Shown: positions 16,941-24,285 of the stretch, piece after piece
How positions within the stretch are numbered: position 1 is the first letter of the stretch
Layout of the letters: each line of letters opens with the position of its first letter
Assembly: GCA_012719545.1 (NCBI GenBank)
Contig: JAAYAD010000012.1
Coordinates: 1-64,000, forward strand
Direction of reading: 5' to 3'
DNA: 64,000 nt
From: Clostridiaceae bacterium
GTDB taxonomy: Bacteria; Bacillota; Clostridia; DSM-8532
Notes under the pieces: model-generated
What the model was told of the DNA's origin: nothing
Databases searched by the model: none
What the model saw: the letters and a program-made list of their open reading frames with translations, nothing else
Translations under genes and position numbers: made by a program

Positions 16941-17333
16941 ATTAGCCCCCAACCATTGAAATCAAATTCACCGATTTATTGGCTATTGCCAGAAGCCATT
17001 TAGCGCTCCGTGAAAACATCCAGTTTTCAAGTCGCGCCCGCTACGCTGTCCATGCTTCGCTTTAAATGGCTTCTGGCACGCCGCTCCATATGATTCCAAT
17101 AAATATTGTATTCGAAGTAAAAGATCTGACAAGTTCAAATAAACTTATTGTTTGCGATAAGCGCCAGTAATTTAAACTTCTGCAGCCGAATGCGTTTAGA
17201 ACTCCGTAAAACATCCGCTTATAACGGAGAATCCGCTATATTAAGTCATTATCCTGCTTTAAATCTATGCATGCTTTGGCTGCTTGAATTGAGTGTGACT
17301 AATAAGTTTCGTACAGCTAGCGAGGTGAAGCAA
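16941..17333 (+). promoter_or_regulatory. structured 393-base spacer before nifX-nifH
   Basis: No credible gene is seen. A 16-bp perfect inverted repeat (TGCCAGAAGCCATTTA at 16987-17002 and its complement at 17063-17078) encloses a 60-base loop. The loop itself contains a 7-bp hairpin, TGAAAAC/GTTTTCA. The string CTCCGTGAAAACATCC (17006-17021) recurs as CTCCGTAAAACATCC (17202-17216), where CTCCGT now pairs with ACGGAG (17224-17229). No T-run follows the large stem, so it is more likely an mRNA processing or stability element, or a relic repeat, than a simple terminator. Confidence 0.55.
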
Positions 17334-17711
17334 ATGGGAATGGGATGGCGGATAGCAGTTGCTACTACCGATGGAAAGGTCATAAACGAACACTTTGGAA
17401 GAGCCAGGGCTTTTTATATTTTTGATATTAAACTGGACGGAACCCATGAGTTTCTCGAAAAGCGGACGGTGACACCATTATGCAGGGACTGGAACCATGA
17501 TGATAATGCTCTTCTGGATATAACAGAAAGGCTTAAGGACTGCTCTGCGGTATTGGTATCAAAAATAGGTCCGTCTGCCATGAGAATTCTTGAAATCAAC
17601 GGGATTGCGGTTTTCGAAGAGGCCAATTACATTGACGATGCTCTCGGCAAAATGGCCAGGTACTTTGTAAAAACAAATTATATCAGTCGGAGGAATGAAA
17701 ACTATGGCTAA
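17334..17711 (+). CDS. NifX/NifB-C-terminal-type cofactor carrier protein
   Basis: 125 residues from ATG 17334, preceded by GAGGTG; a longer upstream reading at 17148 runs through the structured spacer and lacks family similarity. It belongs to the dinitrogenase iron-molybdenum cofactor family: [19 protein letters not shown] at the N-terminus, a mid [18 protein letters not shown] segment and GIAVFE. Such proteins hold and pass NifB-co during cofactor assembly. Here it complements the NifB-type protein, which lacks this domain. Its stop overlaps the nifH-like start by eight bases, so the two are co-translated. Confidence 0.85.
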   Translation: MGMGWRIAVATTDGKVINEHFGRARAFYIFDIKLDGTHEFLEKRTVTPLCRDWNHDDNALLDITERLKDCSAVLVSKIGPSAMRILEINGIAVFEEANYIDDALGKMARYFVKTNYISRRNENYG

Positions 17712-18582
17712 AAAGACGACTCAGATTGCAATATATGGCAAAGGCGGCATAGGCAAGTCCACTACAACCTCGAACCTTTCCGCTGCTTTGTCCAAACTTG
17801 GGTTTAAAGTAATGCAGTTTGGCTGCGACCCAAAAAGCGATTCCACAAACACATTAAGAAACGGCACATATATACCCACTGTACTTGATACCTTAAGGGA
17901 AAAGACTTCGGTAAATGCCCATGACGTTATTTATGAGGGCTTTAACGGCATATACTGCGTGGAGGCAGGAGGACCCGCACCAGGTGTGGGCTGCGCCGGC
18001 CGCGGAATTATTACGGCGGTGGAGCTTTTCAAGCAGCAGCGTGTCTTTGAAGAGCTTGATCTGGACTATGTAATTTATGATGTATTGGGTGATGTTGTGT
18101 GCGGCGGATTTGCCGTTCCCATCCGGGAAGGCATTGCAGAGCATGTCTTTACCGTATCATCGGCTGATTTTATGGCCATATATGCTGCCAACAACCTGTT
18201 CAAGGGCATAAAAAAATACTCCAATTCCGGCGGAGCACTTCTTGGCGGTATTATTGCCAACTCCATCAATGCCCCCTATGCCAGGGAGATCATTGATGAT
18301 TTTGCCCAAAAGACAAAAACCCAGGTAATAGAATACGTTCCCCGCTCAGTAACGGTAACCCAGTGCGAGCTTCAGGGAAAAACCACCATTGAAGGGGCGC
18401 CCGATTCTGCCCAGGCAAAGGTTTACATGAATCTAGCCGAAAAAATAGCCAATCATACCCAGTCCAAAACCCCTGAGCCCCTTGGCATTCAGGAACTTCG
18501 TGAATGGGCCGCCAAATGGGGAGATTACCTCCTAGCCCTGGAAACCGGAGTCATAAGGCCCGAGCTTGCCGGCAATTTGTAA
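17704..18582 (+). CDS. NifH-type reductase (component 2) of the nitrogenase-like system
   Basis: 292 residues from ATG 17704, ten bases after GGAGG; the ATG at 17695 is too close to that site. It is the homodimeric ATP-driven electron donor to the NifDK-like partner. The P-loop GKGGIGKST, the switch region GCDPKSDST, and the Fe4S4 ligands Cys97 (VGCAGRG, with Arg100) and Cys133 ([10 protein letters not shown]) are conserved. The C-terminus ([21 protein letters not shown]) differs from NifH of true nitrogenases. It overlaps the NifX-type gene and lies after a structured spacer, which could allow its level to differ from the DK subunits. No draT/draG is present. Confidence 0.9.
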   Translation: MAKKTTQIAIYGKGGIGKSTTTSNLSAALSKLGFKVMQFGCDPKSDSTNTLRNGTYIPTVLDTLREKTSVNAHDVIYEGFNGIYCVEAGGPAPGVGCAGRGIITAVELFKQQRVFEELDLDYVIYDVLGDVVCGGFAVPIREGIAEHVFTVSSADFMAIYAANNLFKGIKKYSNSGGALLGGIIANSINAPYAREIIDDFAQKTKTQVIEYVPRSVTVTQCELQGKTTIEGAPDSAQAKVYMNLAEKIANHTQSKTPEPLGIQELREWAAKWGDYLLALETGVIRPELAGNL

Positions 18583-18597
18583 GACCAACAATGGAAG

Positions 18598-18647
18598 TTG
18601 ACATAAGCCTTTATATTACATATGATTTTAATGCATACATAATGTAT
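18598..18647 (+). promoter_or_regulatory. promoter and candidate operator of the rrf2 gene
   Basis: TTGACA (18598-18603) and TATGAT (18621-18626) are 17 bases apart. Nine bases further the perfect palindrome ATACAT-A-ATGTAT (18635-18647) covers the likely transcription start. The same half-sites, ATACAT and ATGTAT, occur just after the cysK -10 box with a wider spacing. This suggests one regulator acting on both promoters, most simply the Rrf2 protein itself. Confidence 0.6.
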
Positions 18648-18666
18648 ATGAAAAGAGGCTTATGAT

Positions 18667-19113
18667 ATGAGAGTTTCCGCAAAGGCGCGCTATGCACTGG
18701 CTGCCCTTGTCACCATGGCGCAGCAGTGTCATACAGGAGAATACATTACCGTTATCAGTATCTCTGAAAAACTTGGAATATCAAAAATATACCTTGAGCA
18801 GGTTTTCTCCCTTTTAAAAAGGGGAGAAATCGTAACTTCCATTAAGGGAGCCCAGGGAGGATACCAGCTTACACGCTCCCCGGGCCAGATTACGGTTTAT
18901 GATGTATTATCCGCTATAGAAACATCTCTTTTTGAAAAGGCCGTGGACACAGTATCCCAAACCGAGCCAGCCATAGACTCGGCATTGCATTCGGTGGTTT
19001 TTGATACATTGGACGCTGCAATCAAAGATACTCTGGAAAAAATAACACTTGATGATATATTAAACGAAGCCGAGCGGCAGAAGAAGGATCAGGCTCTTAT
19101 GTTCTATATATAG
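18667..19113 (+). CDS. Rrf2-family transcriptional regulator, CymR-like
   Basis: 148 residues. An N-terminal winged helix begins MRVSAKARYALAALVTMA, and GISKIYLEQVFSLLKRGEIV and GAQGGYQLTR are classic Rrf2 features. IscR, NsrR and RirA bind Fe-S clusters through three clustered cysteines near residues 92-106; this protein has only Cys21, outside that region, so it is the cluster-free type like CymR. CymR represses cysteine and sulfur-uptake genes in Firmicutes and needs CysK as partner. The gene has its own promoter with a palindrome and ends the cluster; its last 17 bases overlap the convergent flavoprotein gene. Confidence 0.88.
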   Translation: MRVSAKARYALAALVTMAQQCHTGEYITVISISEKLGISKIYLEQVFSLLKRGEIVTSIKGAQGGYQLTRSPGQITVYDVLSAIETSLFEKAVDTVSQTEPAIDSALHSVVFDTLDAAIKDTLEKITLDDILNEAERQKKDQALMFYI

Positions 19114-20716
19114 GAGCATACTTTTCCATTATTTTTTCTGCCGCCTTTACCCCGTCAATGGCGGACGACATGATTCCGCCAGCATAGCCGGCCCCTTCTC
19201 CCACAGGATACAAACCTTTGATATTTGATTCAAAGTTATCATCCCTGTTTATCCTGACCGGGGAAGAGCTTCTTGTTTCAACCCCTGTCATAATGCCATC
19301 GGGCATGGCAAAGCCCTTTATTTTTGTGTCAAAATACAATATTGCCTCTTTCAATGTATTTATAACATAGTCAGGAAGGCACTCCTTTAATTGGGCAAAT
19401 ACGACTCCCGGTTTATAAGTTGGCCTCACTTTCCCCCACTCAGTACTTGGTTTGTCAGAAAGAAAATCGCCAATTAACTGTGCCGGAGCATGATAATTGC
19501 ACCCTCCGGCCTTGAAGGCAAGGCTTTCCCATTTTCTCTGAAATTCAATTCCTGCTAAGGGATGGTCGCTTAAAAAATCCCCGGGGGTAATTCCAACCAA
19601 TACCGCCGAATTGGCATTTTCCCCATCCCTCTTATGCTCGCTCATGCCGTTTGTGACAACCCCGTTTTTTTCCGACGCGGCTGCCACCACATATCCTCCG
19701 GGGCACATGCAGAAGGTATATGCTGACCTTCCGCTTTTGGAATGATATGAAAGCTTGTAATCGGCGGCGGGAAGGCTGAAAGTGTCGGCTGCATTCCCAA
19801 ATTGAGCCCTGTTGATAAGGCTTTGAGGATGCTCTATGCGAACCCCTATTGAAAAGGGCTTTTGGCTCATGAAAACACCTCTTTTATGCAATACCTCAAA
19901 GGTATCCCGGGCACTGTGGCCGGTGGCAAGGAAAACATGCCTGCAGGGAAGAGTATCCCCGTCATTTATTACTACTCCCTCTATCTGTCCGTTCTTAATG
20001 ACAAAATCCGTTACCTTTGCCCTGAATCTAACCTCACCGCCATGAGCAATTATTTGCTGCCTGATATTTTTTATGGTGGGCTTTAGCATATCAGTTCCGA
20101 TATGGGGCTTACTCCAGTACAATATCTCATAAGGAGCACCGTTATTAACAAACTCCTCCAAAACATAGCGGCATCTTATGTCATTTATAAGTGTTGTGAG
20201 CTTTCCGTCGGAAAAGGTCCCTGCACCGCCTTCACCAAACTGTACATTACACTCGGTATCAAGTATGGATTCGGACCAGAACCTGTTGATTTTTTCAGTT
20301 CTTGTATCCACATCATCCCCTCTTTCAAGGATAATGGGCCTATAACCGTTTCTGGCAAGAACAAGACCGGCAAAGAGGCCGGCAGGGCCGCTTCCTATTA
20401 TTACAGGGCGTTCCTCAATCTTTCTGGTCCCCTTTGCAACAGGCTTATAGGATATGTCAGGTGAAGGGCTTATTCCCTTGACTTTTTTATTTTCAAGAAT
20501 TCGCTTTTCGTTTGTAACTTCAACATCTACGTTATATACATAAAATATCTCGTTCTTTTTTCTTGCATCGATGGACTTTTTGAAAATTCTGATTTCCTTT
20601 AAGTCCTTTTCGCTTATTCCAAGCCTTGACAATACTTTTTTACGCAAGGCTTCATTTTCCGTTTTTAAATCCTTTACTTCTCTTATATCTATCTTGACTT
20701 CCGATAACCGTATCAT
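19097..20716 (-). CDS. NAD(P)/FAD-dependent oxidoreductase (COG2509 type)
   Basis: 539 residues. An N-terminal domain of ~95 residues precedes a Rossmann FAD-binding motif, GSGPAGLFAG (residues 108-117). A second conserved region, GLYPVGEGAGYAGGIMSSA, lies at the C-terminus, where FAD is closed in. The family is widespread in clostridia and annotated only as FAD-dependent dehydrogenase; substrate unknown. It is convergent with rrf2 and overlaps its 3' end. It lies 58 bases after the end of the flavoprotein gene upstream. A role in the nitrogenase-like system is possible only by proximity and is not supported by strand. Confidence 0.85.
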   Translation of the reverse strand: MIRLSEVKIDIREVKDLKTENEALRKKVLSRLGISEKDLKEIRIFKKSIDARKKNEIFYVYNVDVEVTNEKRILENKKVKGISPSPDISYKPVAKGTRKIEERPVIIGSGPAGLFAGLVLARNGYRPIILERGDDVDTRTEKINRFWSESILDTECNVQFGEGGAGTFSDGKLTTLINDIRCRYVLEEFVNNGAPYEILYWSKPHIGTDMLKPTIKNIRQQIIAHGGEVRFRAKVTDFVIKNGQIEGVVINDGDTLPCRHVFLATGHSARDTFEVLHKRGVFMSQKPFSIGVRIEHPQSLINRAQFGNAADTFSLPAADYKLSYHSKSGRSAYTFCMCPGGYVVAAASEKNGVVTNGMSEHKRDGENANSAVLVGITPGDFLSDHPLAGIEFQRKWESLAFKAGGCNYHAPAQLIGDFLSDKPSTEWGKVRPTYKPGVVFAQLKECLPDYVINTLKEAILYFDTKIKGFAMPDGIMTGVETRSSSPVRINRDDNFESNIKGLYPVGEGAGYAGGIMSSAIDGVKAAEKIMEKYAPIYRT

Positions 20717-20774
20717 AAAAACTCCTTAATAAACTTTCCTTCCACAGTATGAACTAAATCATATAAATAGCAGC

Positions 20775-22007
20775 CTATAAAGCGGCGTTTACTCCTGCGG
20801 TGTACCCGCTGGACCATGCCCATTGCAGGTTAAAGCCTCCGCACTGACCGTCTATGTCCATAATTTCCCCGGCAAAGAATAAACCCTTTACCAGCTTGGA
20901 CTCCATGGTATTTTCATCAATTTCACCTGTATCCACGCCGCCTGCGGTTACCTGAGCGCTCTGCCAGCCCTTTGTTCCGCGGATTTTAAACATCCAGCCG
21001 TTTATTAGCCGTGCAATTCTTTCACGCTCATTTTTGGTTACATTTCCGGCAGGCTTTTTTAAATCCTGTATTCCCGCCTCTTTAAGCACCACGGGTATAA
21101 GTCTTTTGTTTATAAGGCCAACAAGAGAGAAATCCAGAGGCTTATTGGCCCCTGTCATAAAACGCCTTTCGAGAATGCTGTTTAACTCGTCCAGCGTAAA
21201 TCTGTCCAAAAGATTAATTTTTAAATATGCGTCCTTACCTTCATTTAATAGCTTTCCTGCAGGCCTGCTAAGCTGAAATATAGGGGGCCCGGATACGCCA
21301 TAATTTGCAAAAAGGATATCTCCTTTGTCCCTCGCAATGGTCTTATTGTTGAATATAAGCTCTGCAGTACCTTCAAGCTTGACTCCGTCAATCTGTTTAA
21401 AAAAGGAGCCTTCAAGCATGATTTGAACTAAGGCCGGAAAAATATCCGTCACTTTATGACCCAGCTTCTGAGCCAGAGGATAGCCGTTTCCGTCTGAACC
21501 GCTGGAGGGCATTGCCTTCCCTCCGGTAGCAATAATAACCCTGTCCCCTTCATAAGTTCTGCCATTTTCAAGGGTAATTTTGAATATGCCCTTTTTATTT
21601 GCTATATTTGTAACATTAGCATCACAAATAATTTCTATGCCCAGTTGGTTAAGCTCATATAAAAGGACATCCAGAATACTTGATGCCTGGTCGGACATGG
21701 GAAAGACCTTCCCCCCGTCCTCAACCTTATGTTCAATTCCAAGTTCCTCAAAAAAGCGTATGGTGTCGCTGACGGAGAAATTGCCCAATGCCCCTTTGAC
21801 AAATTCAGGGTTCTTACCGTAGTAATTGGCAACATCGGTATAGATATTGGTATAGTTGCATCGTCCGTTTCCGGTAGCCAGGATTTTCTTTCCTACCCGA
21901 GGATTCTTCTCTAATATTGCAACCTCTGCACCCTTCCTCCGGGCCCATATGGCTGCCATCATTCCGGAAGCTCCTCCGCCGACTATAAGCACACGCTTCC
22001 CCGCCAT
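20775..22007 (-). CDS. HI0933-type flavoprotein (NAD(P)/FAD-dependent oxidoreductase)
   Basis: 410 residues from ATG 22007, preceded by AGAGGAG; a longer upstream frame adds 29 unlikely residues. FAD-binding VLIVGGGASGMMAA is at the very N-terminus, followed by the family signature ATGNGRCNYTN and the C-terminal GLFFAGEIMDIDGQCGG. The HI0933/YhiN family has a known structure but no agreed substrate. It is upstream of, and on the same strand as, the other flavoprotein, so the two are probably co-transcribed. Confidence 0.9.
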   Translation of the reverse strand: MAGKRVLIVGGGASGMMAAIWARRKGAEVAILEKNPRVGKKILATGNGRCNYTNIYTDVANYYGKNPEFVKGALGNFSVSDTIRFFEELGIEHKVEDGGKVFPMSDQASSILDVLLYELNQLGIEIICDANVTNIANKKGIFKITLENGRTYEGDRVIIATGGKAMPSSGSDGNGYPLAQKLGHKVTDIFPALVQIMLEGSFFKQIDGVKLEGTAELIFNNKTIARDKGDILFANYGVSGPPIFQLSRPAGKLLNEGKDAYLKINLLDRFTLDELNSILERRFMTGANKPLDFSLVGLINKRLIPVVLKEAGIQDLKKPAGNVTKNERERIARLINGWMFKIRGTKGWQSAQVTAGGVDTGEIDENTMESKLVKGLFFAGEIMDIDGQCGGFNLQWAWSSGYTAGVNAAL

Positions 22008-22200
22008 TTTTATTCTCCTCTGTATATTACCTTTTATTATTTTCAAATTATTCGCAAAAGAACTTAAAGCTTGCATGTTCCTTGCCAGGTTCAATTATAT
22101 ATAACAGTCTGTCAAATAAAAAGCCTTAATTTATAGTTGAGCTCAAAATGCAATTTGATTAATTGCCTATGTGCAGCCAAATTATCCTTACATAAATTAT

Positions 22201-22229
22201 GGGCGGCTTTGATATAACCAAAACCGCCC
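22201..22229 (-). terminator. terminator of the amt-glnK operon
   Basis: GGGCGG at 22201 pairs with CCGCCC at 22224-22229, with extra TTT/AAA pairing inside, 14 bases after the glnK stop. The minus-strand side is followed by ATAATTTATG rather than a clean T-run. Confidence 0.65.
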
Positions 22230-22242
22230 ATTTTAAAGCATT

Positions 22243-22581
22243 TTACAGTGCAGCGTCGCCGGTCTCACCGGTTCTTATTCTCACTGCGTCATCCACAGTA
22301 TAGATAAAGAGTTTGCCGTCTCCTGCCTCACCTATTCTTGCTGCTTCAATGATTGCCTTCTTTATTGTTTCTACTTGATCGTCCCTTACAACAAGGTCCA
22401 CCATTATCTTAGGTATCAGTTCCAGACGGTATTTTTCACCCCTCCATTGATGAACAATACCCTTCTGAATTCCGTGGCCTTCAATCTCCGTTATCATAAT
22501 TCCGTTATAGCCCGTGTTATCCAGTGCCCTTAAAATGTCCTGGAGTTTTTCGGGTCTTACTACCGCCTTTATTTGCTTCAT
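22243..22581 (-). CDS. glnK: PII nitrogen regulatory protein
   Basis: 112 residues, standard PII length. It senses 2-oxoglutarate and ATP/ADP and blocks its paired ammonium channel when nitrogen is ample. The T-loop (GHGIQKGIVHQWRGEKY) keeps Tyr51 but has Trp at position 46. The B-loop/C-terminal signature GDGKLFIYTVDDAVRIRTGE is intact. It overlaps the amt stop as ATGA, so it is translationally coupled to its target. The operon lies about 5 kb from the nitrogenase-like cluster but on the opposite strand. Confidence 0.93.
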   Translation of the reverse strand: MKQIKAVVRPEKLQDILRALDNTGYNGIMITEIEGHGIQKGIVHQWRGEKYRLELIPKIMVDLVVRDDQVETIKKAIIEAARIGEAGDGKLFIYTVDDAVRIRTGETGDAAL

Positions 22582-23921
22582 GCCGCACCATCCTCCTTAT
22601 CGGATTTCAACAAGCTTATTGAATATATGGGTTTATGGGTTATAAATTCAGGATATGCTGTATTGCCATGCTCGAAAAGGTCCAGACCGATAATTTCTTC
22701 GTTTAAGGATACCCTTAAGCCCATTGTCTTCTTGATTAAGAACCAGCACAGCAAGGATGCAGGGAATACGAATGCACCGGCAGCAATCACTCCTATAAGC
22801 TGCTTTAAGAGAAGTGAGAATCCGCCGCCAAAGAACAGGCCGTTTTCTGTTGCTATGCCTGCAATACCGTCCTGGGCAAACAGGCCAATTGCCAGAGTAC
22901 CAAATATGCCGTTTACAAGGTGAACAGCAATGGCACCAACCGGATCATCAATCTTAACCTTGTCAAAGAAGATAACCGCAACAACTACAAGGAATCCTGA
23001 AATTGCTCCAATTATAACTGAGCTTCCAACACTTACAAATGCGCAACCTCCTGTAATTGCCACAAGACCTGCAAGGCAGCCGTTAATGCTCATGCCAAGA
23101 TCAGGCTTGCCAATAATTAACCAGGATGTGACAGTGGATGCCAAAAGTCCCGTAACAGCTGCGGTATTGGTTGTTACAAGAATATGGGATATTGCAACAG
23201 GGTCTGCAGCCATGGTTGAGCCAGGATTGAATCCGAACCAGCCAAGCCAGAGAACAAATACGCCTATGGTTGCAAGTCCCAGGCTGTGACCGGGTATTGG
23301 ATGAATTTCTCCGTTCTTTCCGTACTTTCCGTAGCGGGGTCCAAGCACCAGAGCACCTGCCAGCGCTGCCCATCCGCCAATTGAATGAACCACAGTATCT
23401 CCCGCAAAATCAAGGAAACCAAGCTGGCTTAACCAGCCGCCGCCCCAGATCCAGTGTCCTACTACGGGGTATATAAACATGGTAAGTAAGAATGAGAATA
23501 CAATAAAAGATAAGTACTTAATTCTTTCTGCAACTGCTCCCGAAACAATGGTTGCAGCAGTACCGCAGAATACAAGCTGGAAGAAGAACTTTGTCCAAAG
23601 GGGAACTCCTGCCCAGCTTATTGCGCTGTATACTCCCTGATAAGCTTCTCCCACTGACGGGGAGTTGTCGGGACCCGCTGCAAAAAACAGTCCTTTAAGG
23701 CCCACAAAGGCATTTCCGTCACCAAACATCAGTCCCCAGCCTATGGTAAGGAACCCCAGGGAAGATATGGCGAAAACAATAAAGTTTTTTGATAAAATGT
23801 TGACTGTGTTTTTGGATCTTGCAAAACCACTTTCAACCAGAGCAAAGCCCAGGTTCATGAAGAATACCAGTATTGCTGCGAGAACAACCCATAAGGTGTC
23901 CAGTACGACTTTCGTTTCCAT
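22578..23921 (-). CDS. amt: ammonium transporter
   Basis: 447 residues with about eleven membrane segments and no cleaved signal. Family motifs are clear: FFQLVFCGTAATIVSGAVAE, VVGHWIWGGGWL, DFAGDTVVHSIGG (with the conserved pore His) and LWLGWFGFNPGS. It conducts ammonium across the cytoplasmic membrane. The start follows GGAGGG. Its leader, 23922-24060, holds two strong hairpins, so expression is probably controlled after initiation. The C-terminal tail extends past the last helix into a segment likely to contact GlnK. Confidence 0.93.
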   Translation of the reverse strand: METKVVLDTLWVVLAAILVFFMNLGFALVESGFARSKNTVNILSKNFIVFAISSLGFLTIGWGLMFGDGNAFVGLKGLFFAAGPDNSPSVGEAYQGVYSAISWAGVPLWTKFFFQLVFCGTAATIVSGAVAERIKYLSFIVFSFLLTMFIYPVVGHWIWGGGWLSQLGFLDFAGDTVVHSIGGWAALAGALVLGPRYGKYGKNGEIHPIPGHSLGLATIGVFVLWLGWFGFNPGSTMAADPVAISHILVTTNTAAVTGLLASTVTSWLIIGKPDLGMSINGCLAGLVAITGGCAFVSVGSSVIIGAISGFLVVVAVIFFDKVKIDDPVGAIAVHLVNGIFGTLAIGLFAQDGIAGIATENGLFFGGGFSLLLKQLIGVIAAGAFVFPASLLCWFLIKKTMGLRVSLNEEIIGLDLFEHGNTAYPEFITHKPIYSISLLKSDKEDGAA

Positions 23922-23957
23922 ATTTGTCCCTCCTGCAAAAATTATTCATATAAATGA

Positions 23958-24002
23958 CAAAGGCGCTAATTAAGCAAGTTTTATGCATAATTAGCGCCTT
24001 TG
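23958..24002 (-). promoter_or_regulatory. amt leader, start-proximal hairpin
   Basis: A 15-bp perfect stem, CAAAGGCGCTAATTA with TAATTAGCGCCTTTG, has a 15-base loop and lies 36 bases before the amt start codon on the minus strand. There is no T-run after it, so it could be an anti-terminator, a stability stem or a target that sets ribosome access. Confidence 0.6.
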
Positions 24003-24010
24003 CCTATTAT

Positions 24011-24056
24011 GAAAAAAGGTGTCGTCCGCAAAGTTTTTTTGCGTAACAACACCTTT
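24011..24056 (-). terminator. amt leader, distal hairpin with T-run (possible attenuator)
   Basis: Read on the minus strand, AAAGGTGT pairs with ACACCTTT and encloses an inner CGCAAA/TTTGCG stem; the outer stem is followed directly by a T-run (ACCTTTTTTC). It is upstream of amt with no other gene before it on this strand, so it looks like an intrinsic terminator inside the leader, i.e. an attenuator. I do not see the hexaloop A1/G4 signature of ANTAR targets. Confidence 0.5.
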
Positions 24057-24285
24057 GTTATGCATTTTATATTAACAGCAAATAAAACTAAAAACAAGTG
24101 GGTAAAATAAAATTTTGCAATTTCATAATTTATAACTTGCAAAATCCTTGTCCATTGTGCAATCTTACCTTGAAGCAAGACATGCAATGTCGTCATTGAC
24201 CTTTTATGGCAGGGTAAAGTACACTAGGATAAGAGCGAACAAACTTTCTATTTATAATTGACTACTCGTTGCACGGAGGGCTGAA

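Noticed and set aside
17148-17333. N-terminal extension of the NifX-type protein
   Set aside because: The added 62 residues show no family similarity and run through the repeat-bearing spacer; the ATG at 17334 has a proper ribosome binding site.
9234-18582. A conventional nitrogen-fixation (nif) cluster
   Set aside because: nifE, nifN, nifV and other nif genes are absent here, NifD pocket residues (Gln191, His195, His442 equivalents) are replaced, and the neighbours concern sulfur.
22243-23921. amt-glnK as part of the nitrogenase-like system
   Set aside because: It lies on the opposite strand beyond two unrelated flavoprotein genes, and GlnK has the ordinary PII features with Tyr51 rather than clear NifI features. 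Proximity alone is weak.
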